Shown: positions 1 through 8,986, counted from the first letter of the stretch. The stretch: 64,000 bases of DNA from Rhizobium acidisoli (GCF_002531755.2 NZ_CP035000.1:434001-498000), one strand, 5' to 3'. Made by a program: numbers and translations. The notes: a model not told the origin generated them from the sequence alone.

Positions 1-180
1 GACATCGCTATCGTCGGCTTCGACAATTACGAACTCGGCGGATCATACGGATACGGTCTGACAACCTACGAACAACCCAGGGAAGAGATGGTGCGGGCTG
101 TCGTCGGCATGATCAAGGGCGCCGTCGAACCGGAAACCGTGACGCTGCCGGGCCGGCTCGTCGTCCGAAGTTCGACATAG
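1..180 (+). CDS. LacI-family transcriptional regulator, C-terminal fragment
   Basis: An open frame runs from base 1 to a TAG at 178-180; the start lies outside the window. The 59 visible residues contain VGFDNYELG followed by TTYEQPREEMVRAVV and end in a short LPGRLVVRSST tail. This is the usual C-terminal end of the periplasmic-binding-like effector domain of LacI/GalR repressors (VGFDD..., then a Tyr-Glu-Gln-Pro segment, then a P.RLVVR.S ending). The DNA-binding half is not visible, so target and ligand are unknown. It ends 11 bases from the convergent SDR gene. Confidence 0.85.
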   Translation, partial: DIAIVGFDNYELGGSYGYGLTTYEQPREEMVRAVVGMIKGAVEPETVTLPGRLVVRSST

Positions 181-191
181 TCGCCCGAACG

Positions 192-947
192 CTATGATAC
201 GGCCTGCGCGCCGGTGATCTCCACCAAAGAGCCGCACATGAATGCGGCCTCATCCGATGCGAGAAACGCAACGAGGGCCGCCACCTCTTCCGGCTTGCCG
301 ATACGACCATAGGGAACGAGCTTGTCGAGATCGGCGATCGTCCGGCCGGAGCGCTTGACGCCGGCTTCGAGCATCGGCGTATGGATCTCGCCGGGACAGA
401 CGGCGTTGACCCGGATCTTGTCCGGCGCATAGTCCCTGGCAAGGTTCTGGGTGAAGGCGGCAACCGCCGCCTTTGTCGTGTTATAGGCGATATGGTTCGG
501 CGCGGGGTAGAGACCCCATTGCGAGGCCGTATTGACGATCGCGCCGCCGCCGGCGGCGATCATATGCGGCAGGGCCGCGCGGCAGAGATGGAACATCGAA
601 TCCAGATTGACCGTGAAACTCAGCTGCCAGTCTTCATCCGAGAGCGCCAGCAGATTGCCGCGCCGGTTGATGCCGGCATTGTTGACCAGCACATCCAGCC
701 GCCCCTTGATCGCATAGGCTTTCCCGATCAGCTCCACACATTCCGGCTTACGGGAGATGTCGGCGGCAATGGCGGTCGCCGATCCGCCGGCGGTCTCGAT
801 CAGCGAAGCAACTTCGCCTGCGGCCTGGGCGTTGGCATCGGTCACCACCACCAGCGCGCCGTCCTCGGCCAACCTCTTCGATATGGCCGAGCCGATGCCA
901 CCGCCGCCACCGGTCACGACCGCGACCTTGCCATGAAATCTCTTCAT
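192..947 (-). CDS. SDR-family NAD(P)-dependent oxidoreductase
   Basis: About 251 residues, the normal size of a classical short-chain dehydrogenase. It has the cofactor motif TGGGGGIG near residue 12, NNAG in the middle and the catalytic YNTTK. The ATG at 947 is chosen because AAGGAGG lies just upstream (952-961); a longer frame to 992 would add residues with no SDR homology. It is the last gene of the minus-strand hydroxyproline-type operon and is separated from the preceding SDR gene by a palindromic repeat. Substrate unknown; a role in reducing or oxidising a hydroxy-acid or hydroxyproline-derived intermediate is inference from context. Confidence 0.85.
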   Translation of the reverse strand: MKRFHGKVAVVTGGGGGIGSAISKRLAEDGALVVVTDANAQAAGEVASLIETAGGSATAIAADISRKPECVELIGKAYAIKGRLDVLVNNAGINRRGNLLALSDEDWQLSFTVNLDSMFHLCRAALPHMIAAGGGAIVNTASQWGLYPAPNHIAYNTTKAAVAAFTQNLARDYAPDKIRVNAVCPGEIHTPMLEAGVKRSGRTIADLDKLVPYGRIGKPEEVAALVAFLASDEAAFMCGSLVEITGAQAVS

Positions 948-963
948 CCCGAACCTCCTTTTG

Positions 964-1011
964 GCGCAATTCCGAACGCAAAAGCGCTGCACACTTTTGC
1001 TGGAATTGCTC
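964..1011. repeat. Rhizobial palindromic intergenic repeat
   Basis: Outer arms GCAATTCC and GGAATTGC flank inner arms GCAAAAG and CTTTTGC, making a nested hairpin that fills the gap between the two SDR genes and touches the stop codon of the upstream one. I recognise this sequence type as one dispersed in many copies through Rhizobium genomes. It could act as an RNA stabiliser or processing site between the two reading frames. Confidence 0.7.
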
Positions 1012-1775
1012 TATCTGATGTAGCTGCCGCCATTGACGTCGAACGTCGCCCCATTGACCGACACTTGCGAAGGACGAAGAAGGAAGGCCACAAGCTCGGC
1101 GATCTCGGCCGGCTCGGCCATCTCGCCGATCGGGATGTCGCCGACCGCTGCATCCTTTCCGTGCCTCGCCACGAACTCCTCGGCCATATCGGTCCGCACC
1201 CAGCCCGGCGCGATGGAGACGGCGACGACCCCGTCGCGACCGAAGCTCCTCGCGATCGACTTTGTGAGATTGATGAGCGCCGCCTTCGTCGCCCCGTAGG
1301 GCATGGCGTCAGCGGCATAGCCGCGCTGTCCGGCGCGACTGGCCATATTGATGATCCGCCCACCGCCCTCTTGCTTGAAATGCACGAGGGCCTCTTTGCA
1401 GAGATCGGCGGCTGCGAAGAAGTTCACCTGAAACTCTTTCTGCCAGACGGCCCGCCAATCGGCGGGATCGGCATCGATCGAAATCTCGCTGCGGATGCCG
1501 GCATTGTTGACGACGGCATGAATGCGTCCCGCCGCCGCGAGTGCGTCGCGCCACAGCGCAAAGGCGCCGTCCGGGCGGGAGAGGTCGGCCTGGACGATCA
1601 GGCCGTTCCCACCGAGTTTGCCAAGCAAGGCTTGTGCCCTCTCCCTGTCGCGCCCGTAATGGATGACGGGTCGCGCGCCTTCGGCTGACAGGCGTTCGAC
1701 GATGGCAGCACCGATCCCGCCCGATGCTCCGGTGACGAGGACTGTATGGCCGGTCAGGGATTGAAGGTGAGACAT
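1011..1775 (-). CDS. SDR-family oxidoreductase (FabG-like)
   Basis: 254 residues with VTGASGGIGAA near the N-terminus, NNAGI, a catalytic MASRAG serine region and YGATKAA as the Tyr-Lys pair, so all SDR catalytic elements are present. The ATG at 1775 has GGAGCC just upstream. It lies 8 bases after the preceding proline-racemase-family gene and is surely cotranscribed with it. The second SDR of the same operon (192-947) is not a close copy. Substrate cannot be assigned from sequence; in this context it may act on a hydroxyproline-derived product. Confidence 0.85.
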   Translation of the reverse strand: MSHLQSLTGHTVLVTGASGGIGAAIVERLSAEGARPVIHYGRDRERAQALLGKLGGNGLIVQADLSRPDGAFALWRDALAAAGRIHAVVNNAGIRSEISIDADPADWRAVWQKEFQVNFFAAADLCKEALVHFKQEGGGRIINMASRAGQRGYAADAMPYGATKAALINLTKSIARSFGRDGVVAVSIAPGWVRTDMAEEFVARHGKDAAVGDIPIGEMAEPAEIAELVAFLLRPSQVSVNGATFDVNGGSYIR

Positions 1776-1783
1776 GGTGGCTC

Positions 1784-2818
1784 CTAACCGAGAAGGTCGA
1801 CCTGGGGTCCCCAGGTGTCGGAGAGCGCGAAGCCGGCGACGAAGGGATCATCGTCGGACAGGCGCAACTGTTCACGGCCATAGATGAAGGCGCGGCCGGT
1901 TATTCGCGGCAGCACGGCGCGACGGCCGCCGACCTCGCTCTCGCCGATCGCTTCCGCGAGGAATTCCCCGCCGATGATCGACCGCGATGTCCGCCGATCG
2001 CCGACGGAGACCTCACCGCGAGCATAAAGCGTCGCCAGGTTCGCCGAGCTGCCGGTTCCGCAGGGCGAGCGGTCGACGCGGCCGGGTTGCAGCGTCGTGC
2101 AGGTTCTGACCGCGCCGTCGGCTTCCCGGCCGCGGAACATCACATAAGCGATCTCATCAACGCCGGCGAGAACCGGATGAGCAACCGAAACCTGGCCAGC
2201 CAGAAGCGCCTTGAGCTCGATGCCGGCTTCCGCCAGCAGCCGGGCATTGGCCGGGGAGATATCGAGGCCGAGTTGATCGACGTCGACAAGCGCGTAGTAA
2301 ACACCGCCGAAGGCGACATCGATCTTGATGCGCCCCCATTTCGGCGTCTCCACCTCCCTGTCCAGCGCTTCGGCGAAGCTCGGCACGTTGTCGAGGCTGA
2401 CGGACAGGCAGCGGCCATCGCGGCAGGCGGCGCGGGCGACGATAAGGCCGGCCGGCGTATCCAAGCGGACGATCGTCTCCGGCTCCGACATCGGCACCCG
2501 GCCGCTTTCGAGAAGTGCGGTGACGACGCAGATGCAGTTGCTGCCGGACATCGGATGGGCGCGGTCGGCTTGCAGCACGATGAAGCCGGCATCGGCATCG
2601 GCGCGCGTCGGTTCGACCAGCAGGTTCACCGACATGGCGACGCTGGCGCGCGGCTCGAAGGTGACGAAGCGGCGCAGGCTGTCGTCGACCGTGTTAATGT
2701 GGCTCATCTTGTCGAGCATCGTCGCGCCCGGTATTTCGGGCGCGCCGGAGACGATGATCTTGCCGATCTCGCCCTGGCAGTGGACCTGCAGCAGATCGAG
2801 GCTGCGGTTCCAGTTCAT
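1784..2818 (-). CDS. Proline racemase family protein (hydroxyproline epimerase or 3-hydroxyproline dehydratase type), copy 1
   Basis: 344 residues, the usual family length. The first catalytic position, Cys in proline racemase (MCGH), is Ser91 here (PMSGSN); the second is Cys253 in DRSPCGTG. Family members with this Ser/Cys pair have been described as 4-hydroxyproline 2-epimerases and/or trans-3-hydroxy-L-proline dehydratases. The enzyme would epimerise or dehydrate a hydroxyproline in the cytoplasm. It overlaps the preceding aldehyde dehydrogenase by 4 bases (ATGA). A divergent homologue with the same Ser/Cys pair lies at 5602-6636, suggesting the two split the 4-hydroxy and 3-hydroxy substrates; which does which cannot be read from sequence. 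Confidence 0.85.
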   Translation of the reverse strand: MNWNRSLDLLQVHCQGEIGKIIVSGAPEIPGATMLDKMSHINTVDDSLRRFVTFEPRASVAMSVNLLVEPTRADADAGFIVLQADRAHPMSGSNCICVVTALLESGRVPMSEPETIVRLDTPAGLIVARAACRDGRCLSVSLDNVPSFAEALDREVETPKWGRIKIDVAFGGVYYALVDVDQLGLDISPANARLLAEAGIELKALLAGQVSVAHPVLAGVDEIAYVMFRGREADGAVRTCTTLQPGRVDRSPCGTGSSANLATLYARGEVSVGDRRTSRSIIGGEFLAEAIGESEVGGRRAVLPRITGRAFIYGREQLRLSDDDPFVAGFALSDTWGPQVDLLG

Positions 2819-4305
2819 TCGGCCGCCTCCGGCTTGATGTACCAGCCCCAGGGCTCCTCGCTGGCGAAGCAGGTGATCTGTTTGGTCTCGAGATAATTTT
2901 CGAGGCCCCAGCGGCCGAGTTCGCGGCCGATGCCGGATTCCTTGTAACCGCCCCAGGGCGCTTCGGTGAAGGTCGGCTGCGAGCAGTTGATCCAGACGAT
3001 GCCGGCACGGAAGGCGGCCGCGACGCGCTCGGCCCTGATGTCGTCCTTCGACATGACGGCGGCGGCTAGGCCGAAGCGGGAATCATTGGCGAGCTCGATC
3101 GCCTCCTCCTCAGTCTTGAACGGCCGGATGCAGACGACGGGTCCGAAGATCTCCTCCACCCAGGCGGCGCTGTCGAGCGGGACATCCGTCAAAATGGTCG
3201 GCTGGAGGTAGTAGCCCTTGTCGAAACCCTCTGGGCGCGCTCCGCCGCAGGCGACCGTTGCGCCAGCTTGCCGGGCCGCTTCGATCGCGGCAACGACCTG
3301 CTCGTGCTGGCGCTTGGAAACCAGCGGCCCGAGGAGGACGCCCTCGTCCATACCGTTGCCGATCTTGATCTTATTGGTTTCCTCGATGAGACGCGCGAGC
3401 AGCCGCTCGTAGATGGTGTCCTGCACGAGGACTCTCGACGTCGCCGAGCAGACCTGGCCCTGATTCCAGAAGATGCCGAACATGATCCATTCGACGGCTT
3501 TGTCGATATCGGCGTCTTCGAAGACGACGAAGGGCGACTTGCCGCCGAGTTCGAGACTGACACGCTTGATGTCGCGGGCGGCCGCCGCCATGATTTTCGA
3601 GCCGACCGGTCCCGAGCCGGTAAAAGCCAACTTGTCCACTTGCTTGTGATCGATTATCGCCTGCCCGGCGACCGAACCTGCTCCCGTGACGATATTGAGC
3701 ACGCCCGCCGGCAGCCCGGCTTCGTCGGCAACCGCCGCCAGTTCCAGCGCCGTCAGCGACGTCAATTCGGCGGGCTTCAGCACTACGGTGCAGCCGGCGG
3801 CAAGGGCCGGAGCGACCTTCCAGGCTGCCATCAGCAATGGATAATTCCAGGGAATGATCGCGCCGGCCACGCCGAGCGGCTCGCGCACCGCCTTGGAGGT
3901 GAAGCGCTGATCGGGAAGCGTGATCGCCTCCTCGGGATTGTTGTCGAGCTGTTCGGCGAGCCCCGCATAGAAATCGAAGCAGCCCGCCGCGTCGGCAACG
4001 TCCCAATCGGCCTCGGGGAACGGCTTGCCGTTGTCGAGAACTTCGAGGCGGGCGATCTCGGCCTGCCGGGCGCGGATGCCGTCGGCGATCGCACGGAGAT
4101 ACCGCGCGCGCTGGGCTCCCGTCAGCTTCGGCCAGCCGTCCTTGTCGAAGGCGCGGCGCGCCGCCTTGACGGCAAGATCGACATCCTCGCCCGTTGCGGC
4201 GCCGATCGTCTGGATCACCTCTTCCGTCGCGGGATTGGTCACCGCGCAGGTGCCGCCCTTGACCGGCTTCACCCACTGTCCGTCGATATAGAGTTCGCTT
4301 CGCAT
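2815..4305 (-). CDS. NAD(P)-dependent aldehyde dehydrogenase (possible 2-oxoglutarate semialdehyde dehydrogenase)
   Basis: 496 residues, full-length ALDH. Seen: PWNYP at 152-156, FTGS at 228-231, LELGGK with Glu252 as general base, and GQVCSATS with nucleophile Cys286. The C-terminal EPWGWY stretch is typical of betaine/aminoaldehyde dehydrogenases, so a genome annotator might call it BetB. The setting between an FAD amino-acid dehydrogenase, a DapA-family deaminase and hydroxyproline-epimerase relatives makes oxidation of 2-oxoglutarate semialdehyde, the last step of the bacterial hydroxyproline pathway, the more economical reading. That assignment is inference. Confidence 0.85.
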   Translation of the reverse strand: MRSELYIDGQWVKPVKGGTCAVTNPATEEVIQTIGAATGEDVDLAVKAARRAFDKDGWPKLTGAQRARYLRAIADGIRARQAEIARLEVLDNGKPFPEADWDVADAAGCFDFYAGLAEQLDNNPEEAITLPDQRFTSKAVREPLGVAGAIIPWNYPLLMAAWKVAPALAAGCTVVLKPAELTSLTALELAAVADEAGLPAGVLNIVTGAGSVAGQAIIDHKQVDKLAFTGSGPVGSKIMAAAARDIKRVSLELGGKSPFVVFEDADIDKAVEWIMFGIFWNQGQVCSATSRVLVQDTIYERLLARLIEETNKIKIGNGMDEGVLLGPLVSKRQHEQVVAAIEAARQAGATVACGGARPEGFDKGYYLQPTILTDVPLDSAAWVEEIFGPVVCIRPFKTEEEAIELANDSRFGLAAAVMSKDDIRAERVAAAFRAGIVWINCSQPTFTEAPWGGYKESGIGRELGRWGLENYLETKQITCFASEEPWGWYIKPEAAE

Positions 4306-4337
4306 GTTTTACTCCCTTTCTCCTGGCGTCGCCGCTC

Positions 4338-5588
4338 TCAGAAGCGGTCGACACGATAGGGTTTCATGTCCACGGGCGGTTCAACGCCCGTGATGAGATC
4401 GGCCATCAACCGGCCGGTCGTCGCCGCATAGGTGAGGCCGAGATGTCCGTGCCCGGTCGCGTACCAGACGTTGCGGCGCTTGGCGGATGGACCCATGACC
4501 GGCACGGTGTCAGGCAGCGCCGGGCGATGCCCCATCCACTCCGTCGCGCTCCGGGGCACCAGATCAGGCAAGGCTTCCCGAGCCCTCTTCACCAGGATTT
4601 TCGCGCGGCGATAGTCCGGCGGAGCATCGAGTCCGGCCATCTCGACCGTGCCGCCGACGCGGATGCCGCCCGCCGTCGGCGTGACCATGAAGGCGCGCGC
4701 CGGCCAGATGATCGAATGGCGCATCGAAATGCCGGGCTCCATGATCTGCGTGTGGTAGCCGCGCTCGGTTTCGAGCGGGATATGTTCGCGCAGCAGCGCG
4801 GAAAGCCGGGCGGTGAAGGCGCCGGCCGCAAGCACCACCTTGTCGGCCGCAAGGATGCGCCCGTCCGCCAGGCGCAGAGCCGAGACGCCGGCCTCGCTCT
4901 GCTCGAAACCGACGACATCGCCCTCAACGATCCGGCCGCCGAGTGCCTGGAACTTTTCGGCAAGGGCGGCGACGAGCTTGTGCGGATCGGTGATCGACCG
5001 GTTGTCGGGAAAGAGCACCGCCTTGCCGATCCTGGTGGTCAAGGCCGGCTCGAGATCGCGGATGGCGTTGCCGCCGAGGATTTCGTGCCGGAAGCCGAAG
5101 CGCTCCAGGATGTCGATATGCGCGCGATCCGCCCTGAACTCGGCCTCGTCGGTATAGAGGCTCAAGCACCCCTCGGCCGTCAGCATCTGCGTGAGGCCGG
5201 TCTCGTTCAACAGCGCGTCCAGATCTTCATAGACCCGGCCGCAGAGCACGGCGCCGGCCGCTTCCAGCTCCCTCAATTTTGAGGGGCGGCTGGCGGCGAG
5301 GAATCTCAGGAACCACGGCACCAGTTTCGGCAGGTAACTGGGCCGAATGCGCACCGGCCCTTCCGGATCGAGCAGCCATTTCGGCATCTGCGCCCAGATG
5401 CCGGGGCGAGAGGCCGGCATGAATTCGGTGACGGCGATGCTCGCCATATTGCCGTAGGAGGCACCCATGCCGGGGGTCGTCTTGTCCACCAGCACGACCG
5501 CCTGCCCGCGACGCTGGAGTTCATAGGCTATGACGACGCCGATGATACCGGCGCCGACGACCACCAAAGGAGCTTTGTTTCCACTCAT
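4338..5588 (-). CDS. FAD-dependent D-amino acid (D-hydroxyproline) dehydrogenase
   Basis: About 416 residues of the DadA/DAO family. The N-terminus carries the dinucleotide-binding motif VVVGAGIIGVVIA and the C-terminus has GHRPALPDTVPVMG and GHGHLGLTYA. The frame is open back to a TTG at 5600, but ATGs at 5594 and 5588 are better starts; GGGA at 5595-5598 is best spaced for 5588. It would oxidise cis-4-hydroxy-D-proline to the pyrroline-4-hydroxy-2-carboxylate imine, passing electrons to the respiratory chain. The hydroxyproline substrate is inferred from its neighbours: a proline-racemase-family gene 13 bases upstream and the ALDH 32 bases downstream. Confidence 0.82.
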   Translation of the reverse strand: MSGNKAPLVVVGAGIIGVVIAYELQRRGQAVVLVDKTTPGMGASYGNMASIAVTEFMPASRPGIWAQMPKWLLDPEGPVRIRPSYLPKLVPWFLRFLAASRPSKLRELEAAGAVLCGRVYEDLDALLNETGLTQMLTAEGCLSLYTDEAEFRADRAHIDILERFGFRHEILGGNAIRDLEPALTTRIGKAVLFPDNRSITDPHKLVAALAEKFQALGGRIVEGDVVGFEQSEAGVSALRLADGRILAADKVVLAAGAFTARLSALLREHIPLETERGYHTQIMEPGISMRHSIIWPARAFMVTPTAGGIRVGGTVEMAGLDAPPDYRRAKILVKRAREALPDLVPRSATEWMGHRPALPDTVPVMGPSAKRRNVWYATGHGHLGLTYAATTGRLMADLITGVEPPVDMKPYRVDRF

Positions 5589-5601
5589 ATCCATTCCCAA
5601 G

Positions 5602-6636
5602 TCAGACCGTCGTCATCCAGGTATCCGCCACGGTGAACCCCTGTTGGTAGGGATCGGTCGGATCCATGCCCATCTGGTAGAAGCCGGTGATCCATGCCTG
5701 TCCTGCGATCGCCGGGATGACGGCATCATATTTTCCGACCTTCGCTAGCCCGTCGATGGCGCAGGTGAAGCGGCTTCCGGTGATGGATTCATGGATGAGC
5801 GTTTCGCCGGGCGCGATCAGTCCCTTGGCATGCAGCAGGGCAAGGCGGGCCGAAGAGCCGGTGCCGCAGGGCGAGCGATCGCAGCGGCCGGGAGAGACGA
5901 CCACGCAATTCTTCGAGATCAGCTGGCCGTTTTCGCGGCGAAGCGGCCCCATGAACTCAGTGTTGGTTATGCCTGGGATATCGGGGGTTTCAGGATGTTC
6001 CACCGCAAGCTGCTCGGCGGCGGCGAATTTCAGCTTCTGCCCGACCGCGCAAAGGTCGCGGGCTTCGGAGGGATCGATCGAAAAGTCGAGAGCCGCGGCA
6101 TCGACCATCGTATAGGTCATTCCGCCATAGACGATGTCGACCTGAACGGTGCCGAGACCTTCGACTTCGATATGCCTGCCGAGGTGGTAGCAGAAGGCCG
6201 GCTGGTTCACGAGCCGGACGCTCGTCACCTTGTCGTCCGAACATTCGCAGCGGACCCGGATCAGACCGGCCGGCGATTCCAGCGTCAGGTTTGTCACCGG
6301 TTCCTGCATCGGCAGAATGCCGGTTTCGAGCAGGACGGTCGCCACGCAGATGGTGTTGGAACCCGACATAGCCGGATATTCCGTGGTCTCCAGGATCACA
6401 TAGCCGAAATCCGCCTCGGGGTGATTGGAAGGCAGAACGATATTGGCATTGTGCCAGACGGCGCCGCGCGGTTCGAAGAGAACCATCTTGCGGATATCGT
6501 CCATATGGGTTTCGAGGTAGGTCCGCTTGTCGAACATGGTCTCGCCCCTGACCTGGCCGACACCGCCGACGATCACCTTGCCGCTTTCGCCTTCCGCGTG
6601 ACAATCGACGATGGACAGGACCTTCTTGAATCGCAT
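5602..6636 (-). CDS. Proline racemase family protein (hydroxyproline 2-epimerase type), copy 2
   Basis: 344 residues. The catalytic pair is Ser91 (AMSGSNTIC) and Cys257 (DRSPCGTG), the Ser/Cys subtype rather than the Cys/Cys of proline racemase. The ATG at 6636 opens with MRFKKVLSIVDCHAEGE, matching the family N-terminus. It sits directly between the DapA-family deaminase and the FAD dehydrogenase, the usual place of the 4-hydroxyproline 2-epimerase that feeds cis-4-hydroxy-D-proline to the dehydrogenase. The second homologue at 1784-2818 may cover trans-3-hydroxyproline. The exact substrate split is inference. Confidence 0.86.
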   Translation of the reverse strand: MRFKKVLSIVDCHAEGESGKVIVGGVGQVRGETMFDKRTYLETHMDDIRKMVLFEPRGAVWHNANIVLPSNHPEADFGYVILETTEYPAMSGSNTICVATVLLETGILPMQEPVTNLTLESPAGLIRVRCECSDDKVTSVRLVNQPAFCYHLGRHIEVEGLGTVQVDIVYGGMTYTMVDAAALDFSIDPSEARDLCAVGQKLKFAAAEQLAVEHPETPDIPGITNTEFMGPLRRENGQLISKNCVVVSPGRCDRSPCGTGSSARLALLHAKGLIAPGETLIHESITGSRFTCAIDGLAKVGKYDAVIPAIAGQAWITGFYQMGMDPTDPYQQGFTVADTWMTTV

Positions 6637-6726
6637 CGCTTGAGCCTTCCAGGTCTTCGTGGGGAAGCAGGTGCATTTTCGGGACCGGTCGCCCGCGTGG
6701 CCGATCCCGCTCTCTGCAGGAAAACC

Positions 6727-7605
6727 CTACCAGTTGAGGATCGGCTCCATCGCCGCCCGGAACTCGGCCTTTTCTTCCGAGGTCAGCTCGCCGAGCGGCG
6801 CGCGGCACGTCCCCACGGGCAAGCCCTGAAGCTCGCAGCCATATTTGATCTTCTGCACGAACTTGCCGCTCTCGAGGATGTTCATCGCCCGGTAGAGGGT
6901 TTTCATCATCTCGCGGGCCTTGCCGAGATCTCCCGACTTGTAGGTTCGGTCGAGATCGCAGCAGGCCTTGGCCATGCAGTTGGACGGACCGCAGATCCAG
7001 CTTTCCGCGCCCCAGAACATGAAATCCAGCGCGATATCGTCGGAGCCGCTGACGAGCTGGATCTTGCCCTCATAGCGGCTGACGATGTCGATCGCGCGCT
7101 GCAACACGCCCGAGCTTTCCTTGATGCCGATCACCCGCGAATTATCGGCGAAATGATCCATCAGCTCGAAGCTGATGTCCGAACCATCCTTTGCCGGATA
7201 GGAATAGAGCACGAGGCTGACATCGACGGCGCTGAGTACGGCTTCATAGTGCTTGACGAGTTCCGCCTGGGTCGGACGGGTATAAAATGGCGGCGCCAGC
7301 AGGACTGTCTCATAGCCGATATCTCTGGCCAGCGCCGTCTGCTCGATCACCTCGCGGGTGGCCGGCGCGTTGGTGCCGGCGATCAGAATTTCGCCCGGCC
7401 TGGCAAACTCCTTGACGAACTGCAGCACGTCACGGCGCTCTTCCCTGGATTGGCTGAAATACTCGCCGGTCGAGCCGTTTGGAACCCAGCCGGTGACGCC
7501 GGCCTCACGCAGATGCGTCAGAAGCTTTTCGAACGCCTTGAAGTCGATCCTGTTGTTCGCGTCGAAGGGGGTGATGAGGGCGGGCATGACGCCGGAAAGT
7601 TTCAT
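6727..7605 (-). CDS. DapA-family deaminase/lyase (probable pyrroline-4-hydroxy-2-carboxylate deaminase)
   Basis: 292 residues, a class I TIM-barrel aldolase of the DHDPS/NAL superfamily. Seen: GSTGEYFS near residue 45, the catalytic tyrosine in LYSYPAKDG, and the Schiff-base lysine in GIKESSG. In hydroxyproline operons a DapA-family member deaminates Delta1-pyrroline-4-hydroxy-2-carboxylate to 2-oxoglutarate semialdehyde, and every other step of that route is encoded next to it here. Sequence alone does not exclude another 2-keto-acid substrate. It is 30 bases downstream of the ABC permease and 90 bases upstream of the epimerase-type gene. Confidence 0.83.
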   Translation of the reverse strand: MKLSGVMPALITPFDANNRIDFKAFEKLLTHLREAGVTGWVPNGSTGEYFSQSREERRDVLQFVKEFARPGEILIAGTNAPATREVIEQTALARDIGYETVLLAPPFYTRPTQAELVKHYEAVLSAVDVSLVLYSYPAKDGSDISFELMDHFADNSRVIGIKESSGVLQRAIDIVSRYEGKIQLVSGSDDIALDFMFWGAESWICGPSNCMAKACCDLDRTYKSGDLGKAREMMKTLYRAMNILESGKFVQKIKYGCELQGLPVGTCRAPLGELTSEEKAEFRAAMEPILNW

Positions 7606-7635
7606 GGGATTTCTCCTGTCCTGGGAATGACGGTT

Positions 7636-8304
7636 TCAGATTGCGAGCTTCTTGAGGATGCGTCCCTCGATGAGGGAGACCGCCCGCGTCAGTGGGAAGG
7701 CAATGGCGAAGTAGATCAGGGCGACGACCGTCAGCACTTCGACCGGACGGGCCGTGTTGTTCGAGATGTTCTGGCCGACGAACATCAGGTCCGCCATGCC
7801 GACCGCGGAGACGAGCGCGCTCTCCTTGAACAGGCTGACGCAGTTCGACAACAATGTCGGGATGGCCCGCAGCACCGCCTGCGGCAGCACGACGTTGATG
7901 ACCTGGGCGCTGCGCGGCAGGCCGAGCGCGACGCAGGCATCCAGCTGCTCGCGGCCGATGGATTTGAGGCTCGCCCGGAAGGTCTCGCTGGTGATCGCGC
8001 CCATATAAAGCGTCAGCGCGATGACGCCGGACGCCAGGTTCGAAAGCTCGACGCCGAGGATGAGCGGCAGGCAGAAGAATATCCAGAAGAGCTGGATCAG
8101 CACCGGCGTGCCGCGGAAGAATTCGACATAGGCGCCGGAGACCGCGCGAAGCGCCAGATTGCCGGAAGCCCGGGCGAGGCCGACAAGGAAGCCGAGAGAG
8201 CATCCGAGCACGATGCAGATGACCGTCAGTTTGATCGTCATCCACAGGCCGAGCAGCAGTGCGTGCTCGAAGTGCGGCAGGATCGAGAAGTCGAGCGTCA
8301 TCAT
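7636..8304 (-). CDS. Amino-acid ABC transporter permease (HisM/GlnP type)
   Basis: 222 residues, strongly hydrophobic with about five membrane segments. It has the polar amino-acid permease signature: a VEFFRGTPVLIQLFWIFF segment and EAA loop residues around EQLDACVALGLPRSAQV. It forms a heteromeric inner-membrane channel with the permease at 8314-8976, whose start lies upstream in the same operon 9 bases away. Substrate is inferred to be a hydroxyproline or related imino acid from the catabolic genes that follow. Confidence 0.88.
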   Translation of the reverse strand: MMTLDFSILPHFEHALLLGLWMTIKLTVICIVLGCSLGFLVGLARASGNLALRAVSGAYVEFFRGTPVLIQLFWIFFCLPLILGVELSNLASGVIALTLYMGAITSETFRASLKSIGREQLDACVALGLPRSAQVINVVLPQAVLRAIPTLLSNCVSLFKESALVSAVGMADLMFVGQNISNNTARPVEVLTVVALIYFAIAFPLTRAVSLIEGRILKKLAI

Positions 8305-8313
8305 GCTGGCCTC

Positions 8314-8976
8314 CTAGCTGACGAGGATCTGGCGGCGGCGCTCAAGCAGGCCGACGATCTGGGTTATCGGGAAGGACACGGCGAAATAGATGAGCGCCAC
8401 GACGGTGAAGGTCTCGATCGGCCGGTAGGTCTCCGTCGCCAGCGTCTTGCCCTGGTACATCAGGTCCTGGATCGCCACGATCGCAACCAGCGCGCTCTGC
8501 TGGAAGATGACGATGCCGTTGGTCAGAAGCACCGGGATCGAGGCGCGGAACGCTGTCGGAAAGACGATATAGAGCACCCGCTGCAGCGGATTGAGGCCGA
8601 GCGCGATGCCGGCATCGAGCTGCTCACGCGGAACCGCCTGGATCGACGCCCGGTAGGCTTCGGCGTTGAATGCCATCAGATTGAGCCCGAGCGCCATGAT
8701 GCCCATTGTCATCGGATCGAGAAAGACGTCGAACAGCATCGGCACGCAGTAGAAGATCCAGACGATCTGGACGATGGCCGGCGTGCAGCGGAAGAATTCG
8801 ACGAACAGCATGAACGGCAGCCGCACGATCTTGATCGGGCTCATGATGAGGAGGGCCAGTCCGAAGCCCAGCACGATGCCGAGGACGTTCGCAGCCGCCG
8901 TCAGCTGCAGCGAAACCCACAGCCCCTGCAGAAGCGGAGCGACGGAGACGGCATTGAAATCGAACGTATAATTCAT
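8314..8976 (-). CDS. Amino-acid ABC transporter permease
   Basis: 220 residues from the ATG at 8976, which has GGGAGG immediately upstream; the frame extends to 9096 but that part overlaps the ATPase gene and has no family similarity. It has a FVEFFRCTPAIVQIVWIFY segment and an EAA loop (EQLDAGIALGLNPLQRV), and is a clear paralogue of the permease at 7636-8304, as expected for a two-permease HisMQ-type importer. It lies 10 bases after the ATPase gene. Confidence 0.88.
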   Translation of the reverse strand: MNYTFDFNAVSVAPLLQGLWVSLQLTAAANVLGIVLGFGLALLIMSPIKIVRLPFMLFVEFFRCTPAIVQIVWIFYCVPMLFDVFLDPMTMGIMALGLNLMAFNAEAYRASIQAVPREQLDAGIALGLNPLQRVLYIVFPTAFRASIPVLLTNGIVIFQQSALVAIVAIQDLMYQGKTLATETYRPIETFTVVALIYFAVSFPITQIVGLLERRRQILVS

Positions 8977-8986
8977 CTGTGCCTCC

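Noticed and set aside
381..1688. A 435-residue plus-strand frame
   Set aside because: Antisense to the two SDR genes; no start signal and arginine/histidine/aspartate-rich shadow composition.
2815..4305. Annotation as betaine aldehyde dehydrogenase (BetB)
   Set aside because: The EPWGWY tail is BADH-like, but no choline or betaine genes are near and the hydroxyproline pathway lacks only this step. Kept as an alternative.
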